Positions 8,165 to 18,295 of a stretch of DNA of 64,000 nt are shown here, one piece after another. Source of the stretch: Thiohalocapsa sp. PB-PSB1 (GTDB taxonomy: Bacteria > Pseudomonadota > Gammaproteobacteria > Chromatiales > Chromatiaceae); contig CP050890.1 in assembly GCA_016745215.1 (NCBI GenBank), positions 2,728,001 through 2,792,000 of the forward strand. Direction: 5' to 3'. The notes beneath the pieces were generated by a model, which worked only from the letters and a program-made list of their open reading frames with translations, searched no databases and was not told the origin of the DNA. Made by a program: the position numbers and the translations under genes. Each line of letters begins with the position of its first letter. Within the stretch, counting starts at the first letter, position 1.

Positions 8165-8403
8165 CTGAGTTATCCCCACAAACCGGCCCTGGCATTTGGA
8201 CGGTTCTACCATGCTCGATCCTTGTCGTGTAGCCGGCGCGTCGCCCGCAAGCGGGCTCCTACAAGCCGCCGGGTACGGCCGACGTAGGAGCCCGCTTGCG
8301 GGCGAATAGGCCGACGACGCCGGCCGGACGCCAGCCGCAGGGCCTTGCCGACCGGGCAGTGTAAGGCGTTGCTACAGCAGCGGATTATCTGAGGATGCCT
8401 GGG
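8165..8403. repeat. Dispersed repeat D copy 1, carrying paired REP palindromes
   Basis: A unit of about 240 bp starts CTGAGTTATCCCC and ends GGATTATCTGAGGATGCC, with two REP sequences (CGCCCGCAAGCGGGCTCCTA and its complement) inside. A second complete copy lies at 47656-47898, and a fragment of the right end lies in inverse orientation near 28745-28800. The ends are inverted repeats in copy 2, suggesting a non-autonomous mobile unit. The rest of 8045-8527 holds no gene I can support. Confidence 0.65.
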
Positions 8404-8527
8404 GGCTAACCGCCGCAAATGGCTTGCGGCTAAGGAAAGCCAGGCTGGCGATTTTGCCTGCAAGGCACTATGTTGCGTCGAAGTCGGCGTAAACGCGCCT
8501 TGAACCCGAGCTACCCATCAACAAAGA

Positions 8528-9652
8528 ATGATCACAATTCCACACAGCCGTCTGGCCTATTTGAGTACAGCAGCGCTGCTCTGCTGCATACTACAGCAGA
8601 CGGCGGCTTCCGACAGCCCGCCAAGTCCGGTCATCTTAGCCGCGGTCGTCAGCGAATCATTGCACGAACAGGTCGTCTTATCCGGCACCACCGAGCCTAT
8701 CCGGTATGCTGAATTGTCACCGCGGGTGGACGGCTGGGTCACCGAGCTGTTTGTGGATGAGGGCGCGCTAGTCGAGCAGGGCGAGCCAGTGTTACGGATG
8801 GATGCACGCCTCGCGGAGCTGGAAACCGAGGCTGCCATGGCCCGGGTGCAGGAGCGTGAAGCACAGCATCGCGATGCGATCCGCATCCGCGACGAACTGT
8901 TGTCGCTGAAGCAGGGCCGGCATGCGTCCAAGACCGAGACGCAAACGGCCATCGCCAATGTCGAGATCGCAGCAGCGGCTTTGAGTGGCGAGCGAGCTTC
9001 TCTGGAGCGCGCCCGTGAGCTTGTGAAACGACATGCGCTGGCCGCACCCTTCACCGGCATGGTCGTATCCAAGAATGTCGAGGTGGGTGAATGGGCCAAG
9101 CGCGACCAGGCCGCGATTGAATTGGTGGCGCTGGATCGACTGCGCATCCGTGCCACCTTGCCCCAGCGCGACTATCCCCGCGTTGCCGCCGGTGCTTCCG
9201 CCAGCCTGCGTTTCGACGCGCTGCCCGAGCGGGATTTCGTCGGCGAGGTATCGGCACGCGTTGCCAGCGGTGACCAGCGTACCCGCGGCTTCCCACTGCT
9301 GATTGACCTCCCGAATCCGGATGGCGCATTAGCACCTGGTATGTCCGCCCGTGTGCGGGTGGATCTGAGCGGCGGTCACGCACAGGCCCTAACGATTCCG
9401 CGCGACGCTGTCATCGCAAAAAGCGATGGCAGCCGCGAGGTTTGGCAAGTGCGGCTCACCGACGGTATCCATCAGGCTTATCCGGTCGCGGTCGAGACCG
9501 GGCGTGCCAACGGCGATCGGCTGGAACTGCTGCGCGGTGACCTACGCGCCGGCGATCGCCTGGTGCTGCTCGGCAACGAGCGATTGCGGCCCGGCCAGCG
9601 CGTTGCACCGGCGGAAGCAATCGGCGACATACGTGTGACGATCGAAAACTGA
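8528..9652 (+). CDS. RND efflux periplasmic adaptor (MFP) subunit
   Basis: A 374-residue protein from ATG 8528 with a signal peptide ending near residue 27. The biotinyl-lipoyl/barrel-sandwich half reads LSPRVDGWVTELFVDEGALV and is followed by a coiled-coil hairpin (residues 95-160). The second half-motif is APFTGMVVSKNVEVGEW, then the beta-barrel and membrane-proximal domains. Adaptors of this family bridge an inner-membrane RND pump and an outer-membrane channel. The stop overlaps the next gene's start (TGATG), so both are co-translated. No outer-membrane factor gene follows, so a TolC-like protein must be encoded elsewhere. Confidence 0.9.
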   Translation: MITIPHSRLAYLSTAALLCCILQQTAASDSPPSPVILAAVVSESLHEQVVLSGTTEPIRYAELSPRVDGWVTELFVDEGALVEQGEPVLRMDARLAELETEAAMARVQEREAQHRDAIRIRDELLSLKQGRHASKTETQTAIANVEIAAAALSGERASLERARELVKRHALAAPFTGMVVSKNVEVGEWAKRDQAAIELVALDRLRIRATLPQRDYPRVAAGASASLRFDALPERDFVGEVSARVASGDQRTRGFPLLIDLPNPDGALAPGMSARVRVDLSGGHAQALTIPRDAVIAKSDGSREVWQVRLTDGIHQAYPVAVETGRANGDRLELLRGDLRAGDRLVLLGNERLRPGQRVAPAEAIGDIRVTIEN

Positions 9653-12600
9653 TGTTCAAATTTGCCATCCAACGTCCGGTCATCCTAACCGTCGCGATTC
9701 TGATTTTGACGCTGTTCGGGTTGCTGTCGATCTTTCAGGTTCCGGTACAGATGATTCCGGACCTGGACGCGCGCGTCATCACGGTCAGCACCAAATGGCC
9801 TGGGGCCGCACCACAGGACGTGGAAAAAGAGATCCTGGTCGAGCAGGAAAAATACTTGGGACGCATCCCCGGGCTGGAGCGCATGGTATCCACGGCGCAG
9901 ACCGGCAGCGCCGACATCGAGCTGGAGTTTCCTTTCTCGGTGCCGCTGGAGGAGGCGCTGCTGAATGTCAATAACGCGTTGTCCCAAGTGCCAGGTTATC
10001 CGGAGAACGTGGATCAGCCAAGCATTCGTGCCGAGGCTTTTTCCTCCAACTCGTTTATGTACTTCCGGTTGATGCCGGAATCCGGTGTCTTTACCGAAGA
10101 CGAAATCATCGCATTGCGCGACTGGGCCGAAGAGTACGTACAGACGCCGATGGAGCGGGTGCCCGGAGTTTCGAGCGTCGGTTTGCGCGGCGGTGCCGAG
10201 CGCCAGGTGCGGGTATCCGTGGATCCGGTGCGCCTGGCGCAGCGCGGTATCCGTCTGACGGAATTGCGCGAGGCGATCCGCGCACGCAACCGCGATGTTT
10301 CCGGCGGCGATCTGGACAGCGGCAAGCGCCGCTATCTGCTGCGCACCATCGGTCGCTTCGACAGTCCGCAGGAGCTTGAAGACCTGGTCATCGCCGAGCG
10401 CGACGGCGTCTTTATCCGGCTGCGCGATGTCGGGCATGCCGAACTCGGCTATGCCGAGGTCCGCAGCTACGCCTATTCTGAGGGCAAGCCGATCCTGGCC
10501 TTCGCCGTGAGCCGGCAAATCGGCAGCAATGTCATCCAGATCAAGCGCGACATGCTGGCAACCGTCGAGGAGCTGAATCGCGACCTGCTGAATCCCAAGG
10601 GGCTGAAACTGGTGCGTACCGCCGACGATGTTGTCTATGTGACCGACGCGGTGCAGGTGGTACAGCGTAACCTGGCCATCGGTGCCCTGCTCGCGGTCTT
10701 GGTGTTGTTTTTGTTCTTGCGTTCATTGCCGGCAACCCTGATCGGCGCGCTTGGTATTCCCATTTGCACCATCGCCGCCTTCCTGGGACTGCTGCTGACC
10801 GGGCGTACCATCAACGTGATCTCTCTGGCCGGGGTTGCCTTTGCCATCGGCATGACGCTGGACAATAACATCGTCGTGCTGGAAAACATTTACCGTCATT
10901 TGGCCCAGGGCAAACAACGCATGCAGGCGGCATTGGAGGGCGTTAGCGAGGTCTGGCCGGCGGTATTGGCATCGACATTGACCACGGTCGCGGTGTTTCT
11001 GCCGGTGATTTTTATCCAACAAGAGGCCGGCCAGCTGTATTCCGACATTGCGGTGGCGGTTTCCGCGTCCATCCTGATGTCGATGCTGATCGCCATCACC
11101 CTGGTGCCGGCCGCGTCCGGACGTTGGCTCAGGTTACCGCCTGCGGGCCGTCGACAGCCGTTCTTATCGCGGCTGGGCTCCGGCTTTGCCTCTGTGTTGC
11201 TTGGGGTAGTGCACTGGCTCGTCCAGGGCCTGCTGCGACCGCTGTTGGTGATTGTACTGGTATTGAGCACTGCCGGTGCGATCATCTGGTGGCTGACGCC
11301 GGATGCGGAATATCTGCCGGAGGGGGAGGAGTCGAAGATTTTCACGCTGATGTTCGCTCCCCCCGGCTACAACATCGACATGATGCGCAACGCCTTTCAA
11401 CAGGTGGACGCCGAATTCTACCCAGCCGTGGGCCAGGATCCGGCCCTATTCGCGGCCGGTGAAAGCGATGTGCCGGCGCTGAATTTCACCATCGGCTTCG
11501 CCAGCCAGAGCCGTGTGTTCGTGGTGCGCGAGGCGACCGATCGGCGACAGACCGAGGCGCTGATGGCCGTGGCCACCGACAAAACCAGGCAATTGCCCGG
11601 ATTGTTCAGCTTCTCCAGTCGCGGCTCGATCTTCTCCAGCAACTTCGGCGGCACCCGCTCGATCAATATCGAGATCAGCGGCCCGGATCTGGTCACGCTG
11701 TTCGAAGCCGGTACCAAGGTGCAAGCGAAGGCGAGACAGATTTTCGACAACCCGCGGGTCAAGTCCGAGCCCTCCAGCCTGACCCTCGGACAACCCATGC
11801 TGGAGGTGCACCCGGATTGGGAGCGTGCCGCGGAATTAGGCATCAGTCCAGGCGATCTTGGCTATACCGTTTGGGCCTACTCCGACGGCGCTTTTGTCGA
11901 CGAGTTCTTTCTCGGCGATGATGAGATCGACATCTTTTTATATAGCACCGCCGGCAACATCGATCGGCCGCAGGATCTGGAACAACTGATGCTGTACTCG
12001 CCGAGCGGCGGCATCGTGCCGCTGTCCGCGGTGGCGCGTTTGGTCGAGACGGTCAACACCGAGATCATCCGCCGCGTCGATGGCGATCGTACCGTTACCA
12101 TGAGCATCATCCCGCCTGCGGATGTGCCGTTGGAAGAGGGCGTTGCATTGGTGCGCGAGCGAATCATCACCGGTATGAAGGCGAATGGCGAGCTGCCCGA
12201 GCAAATCAATCTGACCTTGAGCGGTGCCAGCGATCGCCTAGAGGCGACCCGCGACGCGTTGGCCGGCAACTTTGCGGTGGCATTGTTGATCGCCTACTTG
12301 CTGATGGTGGCGGTATTCAGCCACTGGGGCTGGCCGCTGCTGATCATGACCAGCGTGCCGATCGGCATCAGCGGCGGTATTGCCGGGCTGGCATTGTTGA
12401 ATCTCGGCGGTGCGCATCTGGACAAGCTCGGCCTGTATCCGATCAGCCAGCCGTTCGACATGATTACCATGCTCGGTTTTCTGGTGTTGATCGGCACCGT
12501 GGTCAACAACCCGATCCTGATTGTCGAGCGCGCCATCACCAACCTGCGCGAACAGGGTCTGTCGGTGGTCGACGCGGTCACCAATGCGGTACACATCCGG

Positions 12601-12870
12601 CTGCGGCCGATTATGATGTCCATGGTCACCACGGTTGCCGGCCTGTCACCGCTGGTGTTCAATCCAGGCGCTGGCACCGAACTCTATCGCGGCCTCGGTG
12701 CCATCGTATTGTTCGGCCTGTTGTTCTCTACCCTGGTGACATTGACGTTCATCCCCGCCATGCTTGCATTGGTACTGCGATTCGTTGCGGCCAGGGCGCC
12801 GCGTACCGATGTCGAGTTGCAGCCAGGGGGGTCGCAGATCGTACTCGGGATCAGCAGCAAATCCCACTAA
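9652..12870 (+). CDS. RND-family efflux permease
   Basis: A 1072-residue protein with the typical 12-helix RND plan: FAIQRPVILTVAILILTLFG at the N-terminus, two large periplasmic loops (about residues 35-330 and 560-860), and helices 2-6 and 8-12. The proton-relay helix 4 reads GMTLDNNIVVLENI, so one Asp is present where AcrB has Asp-Asp. Helix 10 has GTVVNNPILIVERA instead of the AcrB Lys. This pattern occurs in a distinct RND subgroup, so I do not call it defective. The substrate is unknown. Confidence 0.92.
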   Translation: MFKFAIQRPVILTVAILILTLFGLLSIFQVPVQMIPDLDARVITVSTKWPGAAPQDVEKEILVEQEKYLGRIPGLERMVSTAQTGSADIELEFPFSVPLEEALLNVNNALSQVPGYPENVDQPSIRAEAFSSNSFMYFRLMPESGVFTEDEIIALRDWAEEYVQTPMERVPGVSSVGLRGGAERQVRVSVDPVRLAQRGIRLTELREAIRARNRDVSGGDLDSGKRRYLLRTIGRFDSPQELEDLVIAERDGVFIRLRDVGHAELGYAEVRSYAYSEGKPILAFAVSRQIGSNVIQIKRDMLATVEELNRDLLNPKGLKLVRTADDVVYVTDAVQVVQRNLAIGALLAVLVLFLFLRSLPATLIGALGIPICTIAAFLGLLLTGRTINVISLAGVAFAIGMTLDNNIVVLENIYRHLAQGKQRMQAALEGVSEVWPAVLASTLTTVAVFLPVIFIQQEAGQLYSDIAVAVSASILMSMLIAITLVPAASGRWLRLPPAGRRQPFLSRLGSGFASVLLGVVHWLVQGLLRPLLVIVLVLSTAGAIIWWLTPDAEYLPEGEESKIFTLMFAPPGYNIDMMRNAFQQVDAEFYPAVGQDPALFAAGESDVPALNFTIGFASQSRVFVVREATDRRQTEALMAVATDKTRQLPGLFSFSSRGSIFSSNFGGTRSINIEISGPDLVTLFEAGTKVQAKARQIFDNPRVKSEPSSLTLGQPMLEVHPDWERAAELGISPGDLGYTVWAYSDGAFVDEFFLGDDEIDIFLYSTAGNIDRPQDLEQLMLYSPSGGIVPLSAVARLVETVNTEIIRRVDGDRTVTMSIIPPADVPLEEGVALVRERIITGMKANGELPEQINLTLSGASDRLEATRDALAGNFAVALLIAYLLMVAVFSHWGWPLLIMTSVPIGISGGIAGLALLNLGGAHLDKLGLYPISQPFDMITMLGFLVLIGTVVNNPILIVERAITNLREQGLSVVDAVTNAVHIRLRPIMMSMVTTVAGLSPLVFNPGAGTELYRGLGAIVLFGLLFSTLVTLTFIPAMLALVLRFVAARAPRTDVELQPGGSQIVLGISSKSH

Positions 12871-13181
12871 GGCGATTACCGGAGAGCAACATACCGAAGC
12901 GGCAATCCGCTCACAGTCGCTGTATGGGCGGGTTGCCACAACAAGAAGGCGGACGAGAAAACAAGCCGGAGGGTCCATTTCTCGACAGAAATCGCCTAAG
13001 GTGTCAGAACCAAGCTGTATACTTCGTCGTCCTGGTAAATCGCTTCGCGCCGATCACCGCGCGGAGTCAGGTGATAGCATGCGCCGGCCAACTCGATGCG
13101 CGGTGGTCTTGCCATGTGAGAGTCTTGGTTGCGACGACGAGATGCGCTGACCATGGACCTGACCCTGCTTTTCGATCTCTT
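12871..13181. other. Intergenic space between convergent genes
   Basis: About 310 bases between the RND permease and the oppositely oriented MBOAT gene. No gene, terminator hairpin with T-run or repeat is evident. Confidence 0.4.
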
Positions 13182-14597
13182 TCAGAACTGGAAATATACA
13201 AAAGGAGTCAGCGTCAGGGGTAGTGACCATACCATTGCGGCGACCAGGAACCCCAAGAAGAGAGCATACAGCGTATCGGGCAAGATAAACTGCCATTTTT
13301 TATCAGCGCCGATGCGGCCGACAACAGTATCGACCGCAATTGGTGTAATAACCAACAGCAGCAAGAGGGGGGAGGAATGCGCGGCTGTTGCGGCCTGACC
13401 GCTGAGCCCGAACATCGAACCCAGGACGTGGTAGCTGTCGTCGAAAGACTCCGCACGGAAAAATACCCAAGCGATCAAAACCCAAAGTTGTGTGATGACC
13501 CAGGCCACCGCGATAACAAAGAAGTGATTTCCCCCATGGGAAAACCCGCCCGAGGTCCAGAGCTTGTGGACGATCAATGCCGCACCGTGCATGGCTCCCC
13601 AGACAATGAAGTTCCACGAGGCTCCATGCCAGAAGCCTCCGAGCAGCATGGTGAGAAAGAGGTTGCGGTATGTGGACAGAATTCCGACCCGATTCCCGCC
13701 AAGAGGAATATAGAGGTAGTCCCGGAGCCAGGATGAGAGGGATATATGCCACCTGCGCCAGAACTCCGTGATGCTGGCAGAACTGTAGGGATAATTAAAA
13801 TTTATCGGTAGCCAAAAGCCCAACAATCTTGCGATACCGATGGCCATTCCGGAGTAGCCCGCGAAGTCGAAATAGATCTGGCCATAATAAGCAAGGATTG
13901 CAACCCAGTGGGAAACTCTGCTCCAAGCCTGGACATCCGCGAATATGGGGTCTGCCAATCGCCCGAGGTTGTCCGCGATGACGGCCTTGTACAGAAAACC
14001 GATCAAAAAGATCGCGATGCCTTGCCTTAGAGCATCGGCGTCGAGCTTTAATCCTTGTCGCAGCTGCGGCAAGAAGTCCGTCGCGCGGACGATGGGTCCG
14101 GCAACCAACTGTGGAAAAAAAGCAATGTAGAGCGCAACTTCAAGCGGATGATGATCGGCCGGCAAAACGCCCCGGCGTACGTCAACGATGTAGCTGATGG
14201 CTTGAAAAGTGTAGAAGCTGATGCCGACCGGTAGGATGATTTCCAGCGAGCTGCCTGCGAGGGTTAGACCAAATGTCGCTACTAGCGCGCCGAGAGAGTC
14301 TATGAAAAATCCGAAGTACTTGAAAAAGAACAGGACTCCGAGCGACATCGTGATGGTTGAGATCAACGCGATCTGTCTCACCCGGGCTGATTTACCGTCA
14401 TGGACAAATAACGCACCGAAATACGCGACGGCGGTGATGAAGAGGATAAGACCGAGAAATCGCCAGTCCCACCAGCCGTAAAAGACGTAGCTGCTGATCA
14501 GGAGCAGCCAATGTCGTGGACGGTTGCCGGATAAGACCCACAGTAAGGAAAAGCAAAGAATGAAAAAGAGCAAAAAGATGCCGCTATTGAAGAGCAT
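13182..14597 (-). CDS. MBOAT-family O-acyltransferase (AlgI-like)
   Basis: A 471-residue polytopic protein. The start MLFNSGIFLLFFILCFSLLW, the PVGISFYTFQAISYIVDV block and the active-site region GGFWHGASWNFIVWGAMHG with its conserved His match AlgI/PatA/DltB-type MBOAT proteins. These move acyl groups, usually acetyl, across the inner membrane to exopolysaccharides or cell-wall polymers. Its start overlaps the end of the upstream SGNH-like gene by 14 bp, giving a two-gene operon of membrane acyl carrier and periplasmic transferase. The polymer acylated is unknown. Confidence 0.9.
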   Translation of the reverse strand: MLFNSGIFLLFFILCFSLLWVLSGNRPRHWLLLISSYVFYGWWDWRFLGLILFITAVAYFGALFVHDGKSARVRQIALISTITMSLGVLFFFKYFGFFIDSLGALVATFGLTLAGSSLEIILPVGISFYTFQAISYIVDVRRGVLPADHHPLEVALYIAFFPQLVAGPIVRATDFLPQLRQGLKLDADALRQGIAIFLIGFLYKAVIADNLGRLADPIFADVQAWSRVSHWVAILAYYGQIYFDFAGYSGMAIGIARLLGFWLPINFNYPYSSASITEFWRRWHISLSSWLRDYLYIPLGGNRVGILSTYRNLFLTMLLGGFWHGASWNFIVWGAMHGAALIVHKLWTSGGFSHGGNHFFVIAVAWVITQLWVLIAWVFFRAESFDDSYHVLGSMFGLSGQAATAAHSSPLLLLLVITPIAVDTVVGRIGADKKWQFILPDTLYALFLGFLVAAMVWSLPLTLTPFVYFQF

Positions 14598-15672
14598 TGC
14601 CAGCCCCTAACTTATCGACGAGTCGTCGGGCAAGGGATGCCACAAAGACTCTTCCCCCCTCGGTGTTCAGGTGGCCCATGTCGGTCCACATCGTTTCGTC
14701 CAGCAGATTCCACAGCCCTGGGTCTAGCGCAATGCAATACTGGCCAAGCGCTCGGCATAAGGCATCCGTCCGGGCTAGTCGTGTATCGTCGAGGGAAGGT
14801 ACATCGTAGAACATCACAGGCTGAAGATTCTCGGTCTCGAGCCTTCGGGCCTGCGTTCGTCGGAATTCAATCAGTGCGCTGTAGGCGTCGATCTCTGTGT
14901 TCAGTCCAATTCGGCCACTACGTTGACGGCGTGCCTGGATGATTCGGCGCGCCTCCTCGATATCAAAGCCTTCCGCTACCTCATCGTCGGGGAGGAAACC
15001 ACGGCGGATCTTGGCGGCTTTAGTGTCTTCTATGTGCAAGAGGATTCCCAGATTGAACAGATGTGCCAGGTGGCGCTCTAGGATACCGGCGGACAGGGGT
15101 ATCAGCTCGGCTGCGTTTTCGCGCGGCATGCGGTAGATTACTTGATGCAACATCATGGCTACGCGCTTGGTGTCGTGATAGCGGAGCGTCTTGCTTGTCA
15201 TTGAGTTCTCTTTGGCTGTTGTTGCGATTAATTCGCTGCCGAGTTCAATGAGAACGATCGCCGGTCGTTGTTGGCTTTGTTCCAGATAGCGCTCCAGGAA
15301 TAGATCTTGTTCAAAGGCGAAGACTCCGGGATAACTAAGCAATTGCACTAGCAGTGGCGCATTGTTTTGTTCAAGCTCTTGCTCGAGGACGGCATCGTCG
15401 ATTGCCCGGGCCGTGTAGCTGGAACCAACCAGCAGGAGTCGGTCGCCTTGACGGTTATCTTGGAGCAATCCTTGCAGCACCCCTTCGATGCTGCTGCGCC
15501 GTTGCCATTGCACGGCGTCCGTCAGGGTATGGATCAAGACCTGAGCAACGATAAAGGCGCCGACTGAAATGAGCGCAAATCTGAAGTAATTGTCTTGGAG
15601 GCGTCCTCTGACAACCAGGGCAAGGGCCAGCATCAAAGATGCGGCAAGGAACAACAAGATTTCGTGCTTCAT
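14584..15672 (-). CDS. SGNH-like membrane-anchored acyltransferase/esterase
   Basis: ATG 15672 (MKHEILLFLAAS) is preferred over a TTG 42 bases upstream because a membrane segment starts at once; no strong ribosome site is visible for either. Of about 362 residues, the first 60 form two membrane helices. Block I reads LLVGSSYTARAIDD (nucleophile Ser region) and block V reads TDMGHLNTEGG (Asp-x-x-His). These mark the SGNH hydrolase fold of AlgX/AlgJ/PatB-like partners of MBOAT proteins. It likely transfers acetyl groups from the MBOAT protein to a polysaccharide. Confidence 0.75.
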   Translation of the reverse strand: MKHEILLFLAASLMLALALVVRGRLQDNYFRFALISVGAFIVAQVLIHTLTDAVQWQRRSSIEGVLQGLLQDNRQGDRLLLVGSSYTARAIDDAVLEQELEQNNAPLLVQLLSYPGVFAFEQDLFLERYLEQSQQRPAIVLIELGSELIATTAKENSMTSKTLRYHDTKRVAMMLHQVIYRMPRENAAELIPLSAGILERHLAHLFNLGILLHIEDTKAAKIRRGFLPDDEVAEGFDIEEARRIIQARRQRSGRIGLNTEIDAYSALIEFRRTQARRLETENLQPVMFYDVPSLDDTRLARTDALCRALGQYCIALDPGLWNLLDETMWTDMGHLNTEGGRVFVASLARRLVDKLGAGNALQ

Positions 15673-15962
15673 AAGGGGAGCGTTTGGCTTCTGGCACCCC
15701 TTCCGGTGTCGCAAACCGGTTGGGGATCAATTTGAACTGGGAACGGTCTGTCCCGGCACCGGGCTGACCTCTGAAATCAATTATTTCCGCGATTGATGAA
15801 AATAGCCAGCTCTAGCGAATTGTCACATTCCGGGAGATTGTCTGCCTCGGAGAAGTGACTGCGGGAATGGGGTCATATGCGGGAGTGGGGAAATGCGAGA
15901 CGGGAGTAGCTCTTGCATTTTACACCGCGCCCCCTGCGAGCGATCCGACTGACCTGAGCATC

Positions 15963-16075
15963 CTATAGTCCGAAGAGCGCGCCGATCTCCTTCAGCCTGT
16001 AGCCGCCGCTTGCATAGCCCGTGGCGATTGCCTCCCCTCGATCGCGCTGGGCGCGGGCGTACTCAAACAGTGGCT
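15963..16075 (-). pseudogene. Possible C-terminal remnant of a RAYT-type protein
   Basis: The minus strand reads LFEYARAQRDRG then ASGGYRLKEIGALFGL and stops. The sequence G-Y-x-L-K-E-I-G-x-x-F-G-L resembles the helix-turn-helix tail found in REP-associated transposases and related proteins, but it is cut before the usual HYS. Nothing upstream continues it. Low certainty. The remaining bases 15673-15962 show no gene. Confidence 0.3.
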
Positions 16076-16077
16076 TA

Positions 16078-16265
16078 GTAGCGGTTCATGAATTACCGAT
16101 ACAACGCTATCCAGACATCGGCGGAGTGCAATCGGGGTCGGGGTCGCTATCGGAATCGGAATCGGAATCGGAATCGAGAGAGAAAACGCCCTATGCCATT
16201 CGGTCATGAGAAGCTCGACGTCTAGCGTGCGGCCATCGAGTCTGTCGGCTGGGCCAACCCTTTCA
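16078..16265 (+). pseudogene. Four-helix-bundle (23S rRNA IVP-like) gene fragment
   Basis: MPFGHEKLDV, then a stop, then RAAIESVGWANP near 16193-16260 is the start of the small four-helix-bundle family associated with 23S rRNA intervening sequences. The leader contains a GGAATC-type hexamer run (16143-16180). A longer copy of the same DNA lies inverted at 51726-51941. This copy has an in-frame TAG and lacks the rest of the protein. Confidence 0.55.
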
Positions 16266-16331
16266 AGGTGACTACTCACGCGGTGTCTTCCCCTTGAGCA
16301 ATTTCGCTGTCGAAACGTGAGGGTGGTTGGA

Positions 16332-17645
16332 CTATCGATTTCGCTTCGGCGGTGGTTTTTTCGGTCCCCGACGGCTCTTTTTGAACTTTGCCAGATTGAC
16401 GTTGGAGGCCAATTGCAAGTACATCTGCGCGAATTCGGCGAGCGACATGGTTCGAAAGACGGTCCATTCCTGTTCCGGAATGGCAACCGTCATGCCGTCA
16501 TAGGTTCGAGCGATATTCCCGGCTAAATAGTAGCCGGAAAGGTCGTTGGCGATGGTTTCTTCACCGTGTATCGTGCGTAACGCGGCTTTGACCACGGCCA
16601 ATGCGTTGTAGGCGACCAGCGCAACGCAAAAACCGAACAGTGCGGCTTTCGGGTAGCCCAGCGTATTGATCTCGGAATGCAGATGCGCCTCGAGCTCTTG
16701 GAACATGGTTTCGATACGCCAGCGCTTGCGGTACATGTCGGCGACGAGCTTGGCATCGGCCGCCGATTTCGGCAGATTCGTCAGCAGCAAGCGTTCGGTT
16801 TCCCCGTCGCGCGTAGCCTGTTTCAGGCAGACTTTGATGCGACGATAGCGCTGGACTTCGCCTTCGTCGTCGACGAGCTCGATGCGCTGCTCGTAGACCT
16901 TTCCGGACTCGGTACTGCCGATCTTTCGCCACGGACTCTGCATGCTAAAGGCCAGTCCCTTATGTTCGCGACAAACGAAATAACCTTTCCGGTCGGCAAT
17001 CCCGAGCAGAAAGCTGCGCACGCAGAAGTTGCGATCCATGATCCAGACGTCATGTTCCCGCACCGTCGGCAACACATCTGCGAACAGCGAGCGCGCTTGG
17101 GCGTGACCGTCTTCGCAAGGAAACACATCCGTGGCCATCTCCAACAACGGATCGTAAACGACCAGCGATTTTCCCGGCAAGGCTCCGGCCTTGGTCTCTC
17201 TGAGCACCTCCAAGCGATGCTCCGTGGCCTCGATGCAGTTGCCGTCGAGGACTTTGATCCGATAGCCGGGCAGCCAAGGTGCGCACTGTCCGCCCATCTG
17301 TTCGACGATCGCGGCCTGTTCCCGCGCCGTGTCTCGAACCAACGCCGCCGAGGTCGTACTTTCCAGGCCGTTGAGTTTGTTGTACACCGAGGTGATCGAA
17401 ACCCCGATCGACTCGCCTTGCTCTTTGTAGGCGGCGTTTATGGATGGGTGGGTTTTGAAGACCACTGCGCTCATCAAATTGAAAATCGTTGAGAACAACA
17501 ACTCCCGGGTATATTGATCCACCGCCGTGCGCGCAAACCAGGCATCGAGCTTGCTGGGGCTGAGTACCCGTTCCAATAGGGCCTGAACCATCACCGGCAC
17601 GGGCCTTTGTTCCATGAACCGCTGGAAGATCTGGCTGAACATCAT
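16332..17645 (-). mobile_element. IS4-family transposase, apparently intact
   Basis: A 437-residue DDE transposase. The motif DGNCIEATEHRL carries the first Asp, WIMDRNFCVRSFLLGI the second, and YRKRWRIETMFQELEAHLHS is the Y-R-E (YREK-like) box with the catalytic Glu characteristic of IS4. The frame has no interruption, so it may be active. I could not fix the terminal inverted repeats. It separates two remnant genes (IVP fragment on the left, nuclease tail on the right). Confidence 0.88.
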
Positions 17646-17776
17646 GACCTCTACCCAGCCCTTTTAAGGTGTCGATACGTGTACGATTGCAGCCGCATGA
17701 TTTTGCCGTATTTGCTTTCCGAAAAGCTGGCAAGCGGCTGCGGATGCCTGCGAGACCTTGACGCTAAGAGGCTGAT

Positions 17777-17936
17777 TCATAATGTTGTTTTTGCGCAACT
17801 TGAAAGGGCTGGTCTAGCCACCGGTTGGCTGGCAATTTTCGATCGACGCAGCGGGCAGTTACCGCTGGCTAAGCGGCTCTCGGACAGCGAACAGATCAAC
17901 CCTGGCGGGCGGCGGATTCGACTGTTGCGGCTTTAG
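17777..17936 (+). pseudogene. C-terminal tail of a PD-(D/E)XK/AAA-like (DUF1703-type) protein
   Basis: The frame reads VVFAQLERAGLATGWLAIFD then a basic tail to TAG 17934. G-W-L-x-I-F-D-R-R is typical of the C-terminus of AAA-ATPase-like proteins with a PD-(D/E)XK nuclease domain. Only this tail remains, next to the IS4 element, suggesting deletion of the rest on insertion. Confidence 0.45.
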
Positions 17937-17989
17937 GCAATCGACCCTTGACGGGTGCTGCCTGCGTAGAATGTTCAGCTGTTCAACCA

Positions 17990-18295
17990 GAATGAAGTTT
18001 GATTCACCGCAGAGACGCAGAGAACGCAGAGAAAAGGGATGCATTGGCCTTGCGCACTCTGCGCACTCTGCGCACTCTGCGTCTCTGCGGTGAATTCATC
18101 TATTCTTCGAAGGCAGTGCCCTTCCTCCCGGGAAAGGCGCGGGGCTCGCGTTCGATCCGCTGGTATCGGCTGGCGGGTCGCCCGCAAGCGGGCTCCTACG
18201 CCGACCGGCTCGGCTGGTAAAGGTCCGCTTGCGGGCGAGGCGCCTTGGGTACTCTGCGTCTCTGCGGTGAATCCTTACATTCTTTGAAGGCGGCA
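17990..18295. repeat. Dispersed GCAGAGACGCAGAG repeat plus REP palindrome
   Basis: Inverted copies of the motif ACCGCAGAGACGCAGAG (18007 and 18088) enclose ACTCTGCGC tandem triplets. A REP palindrome (GCCCGCAAGCGGGCTCCTAC, 18180) and another repeat half (18250) follow. The same combination recurs near 21470, 29315, 30590, 35050, 36610, 47210 and throughout 56491-57420. The stretch 18296-18870 holds no gene I can support. Confidence 0.7.
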
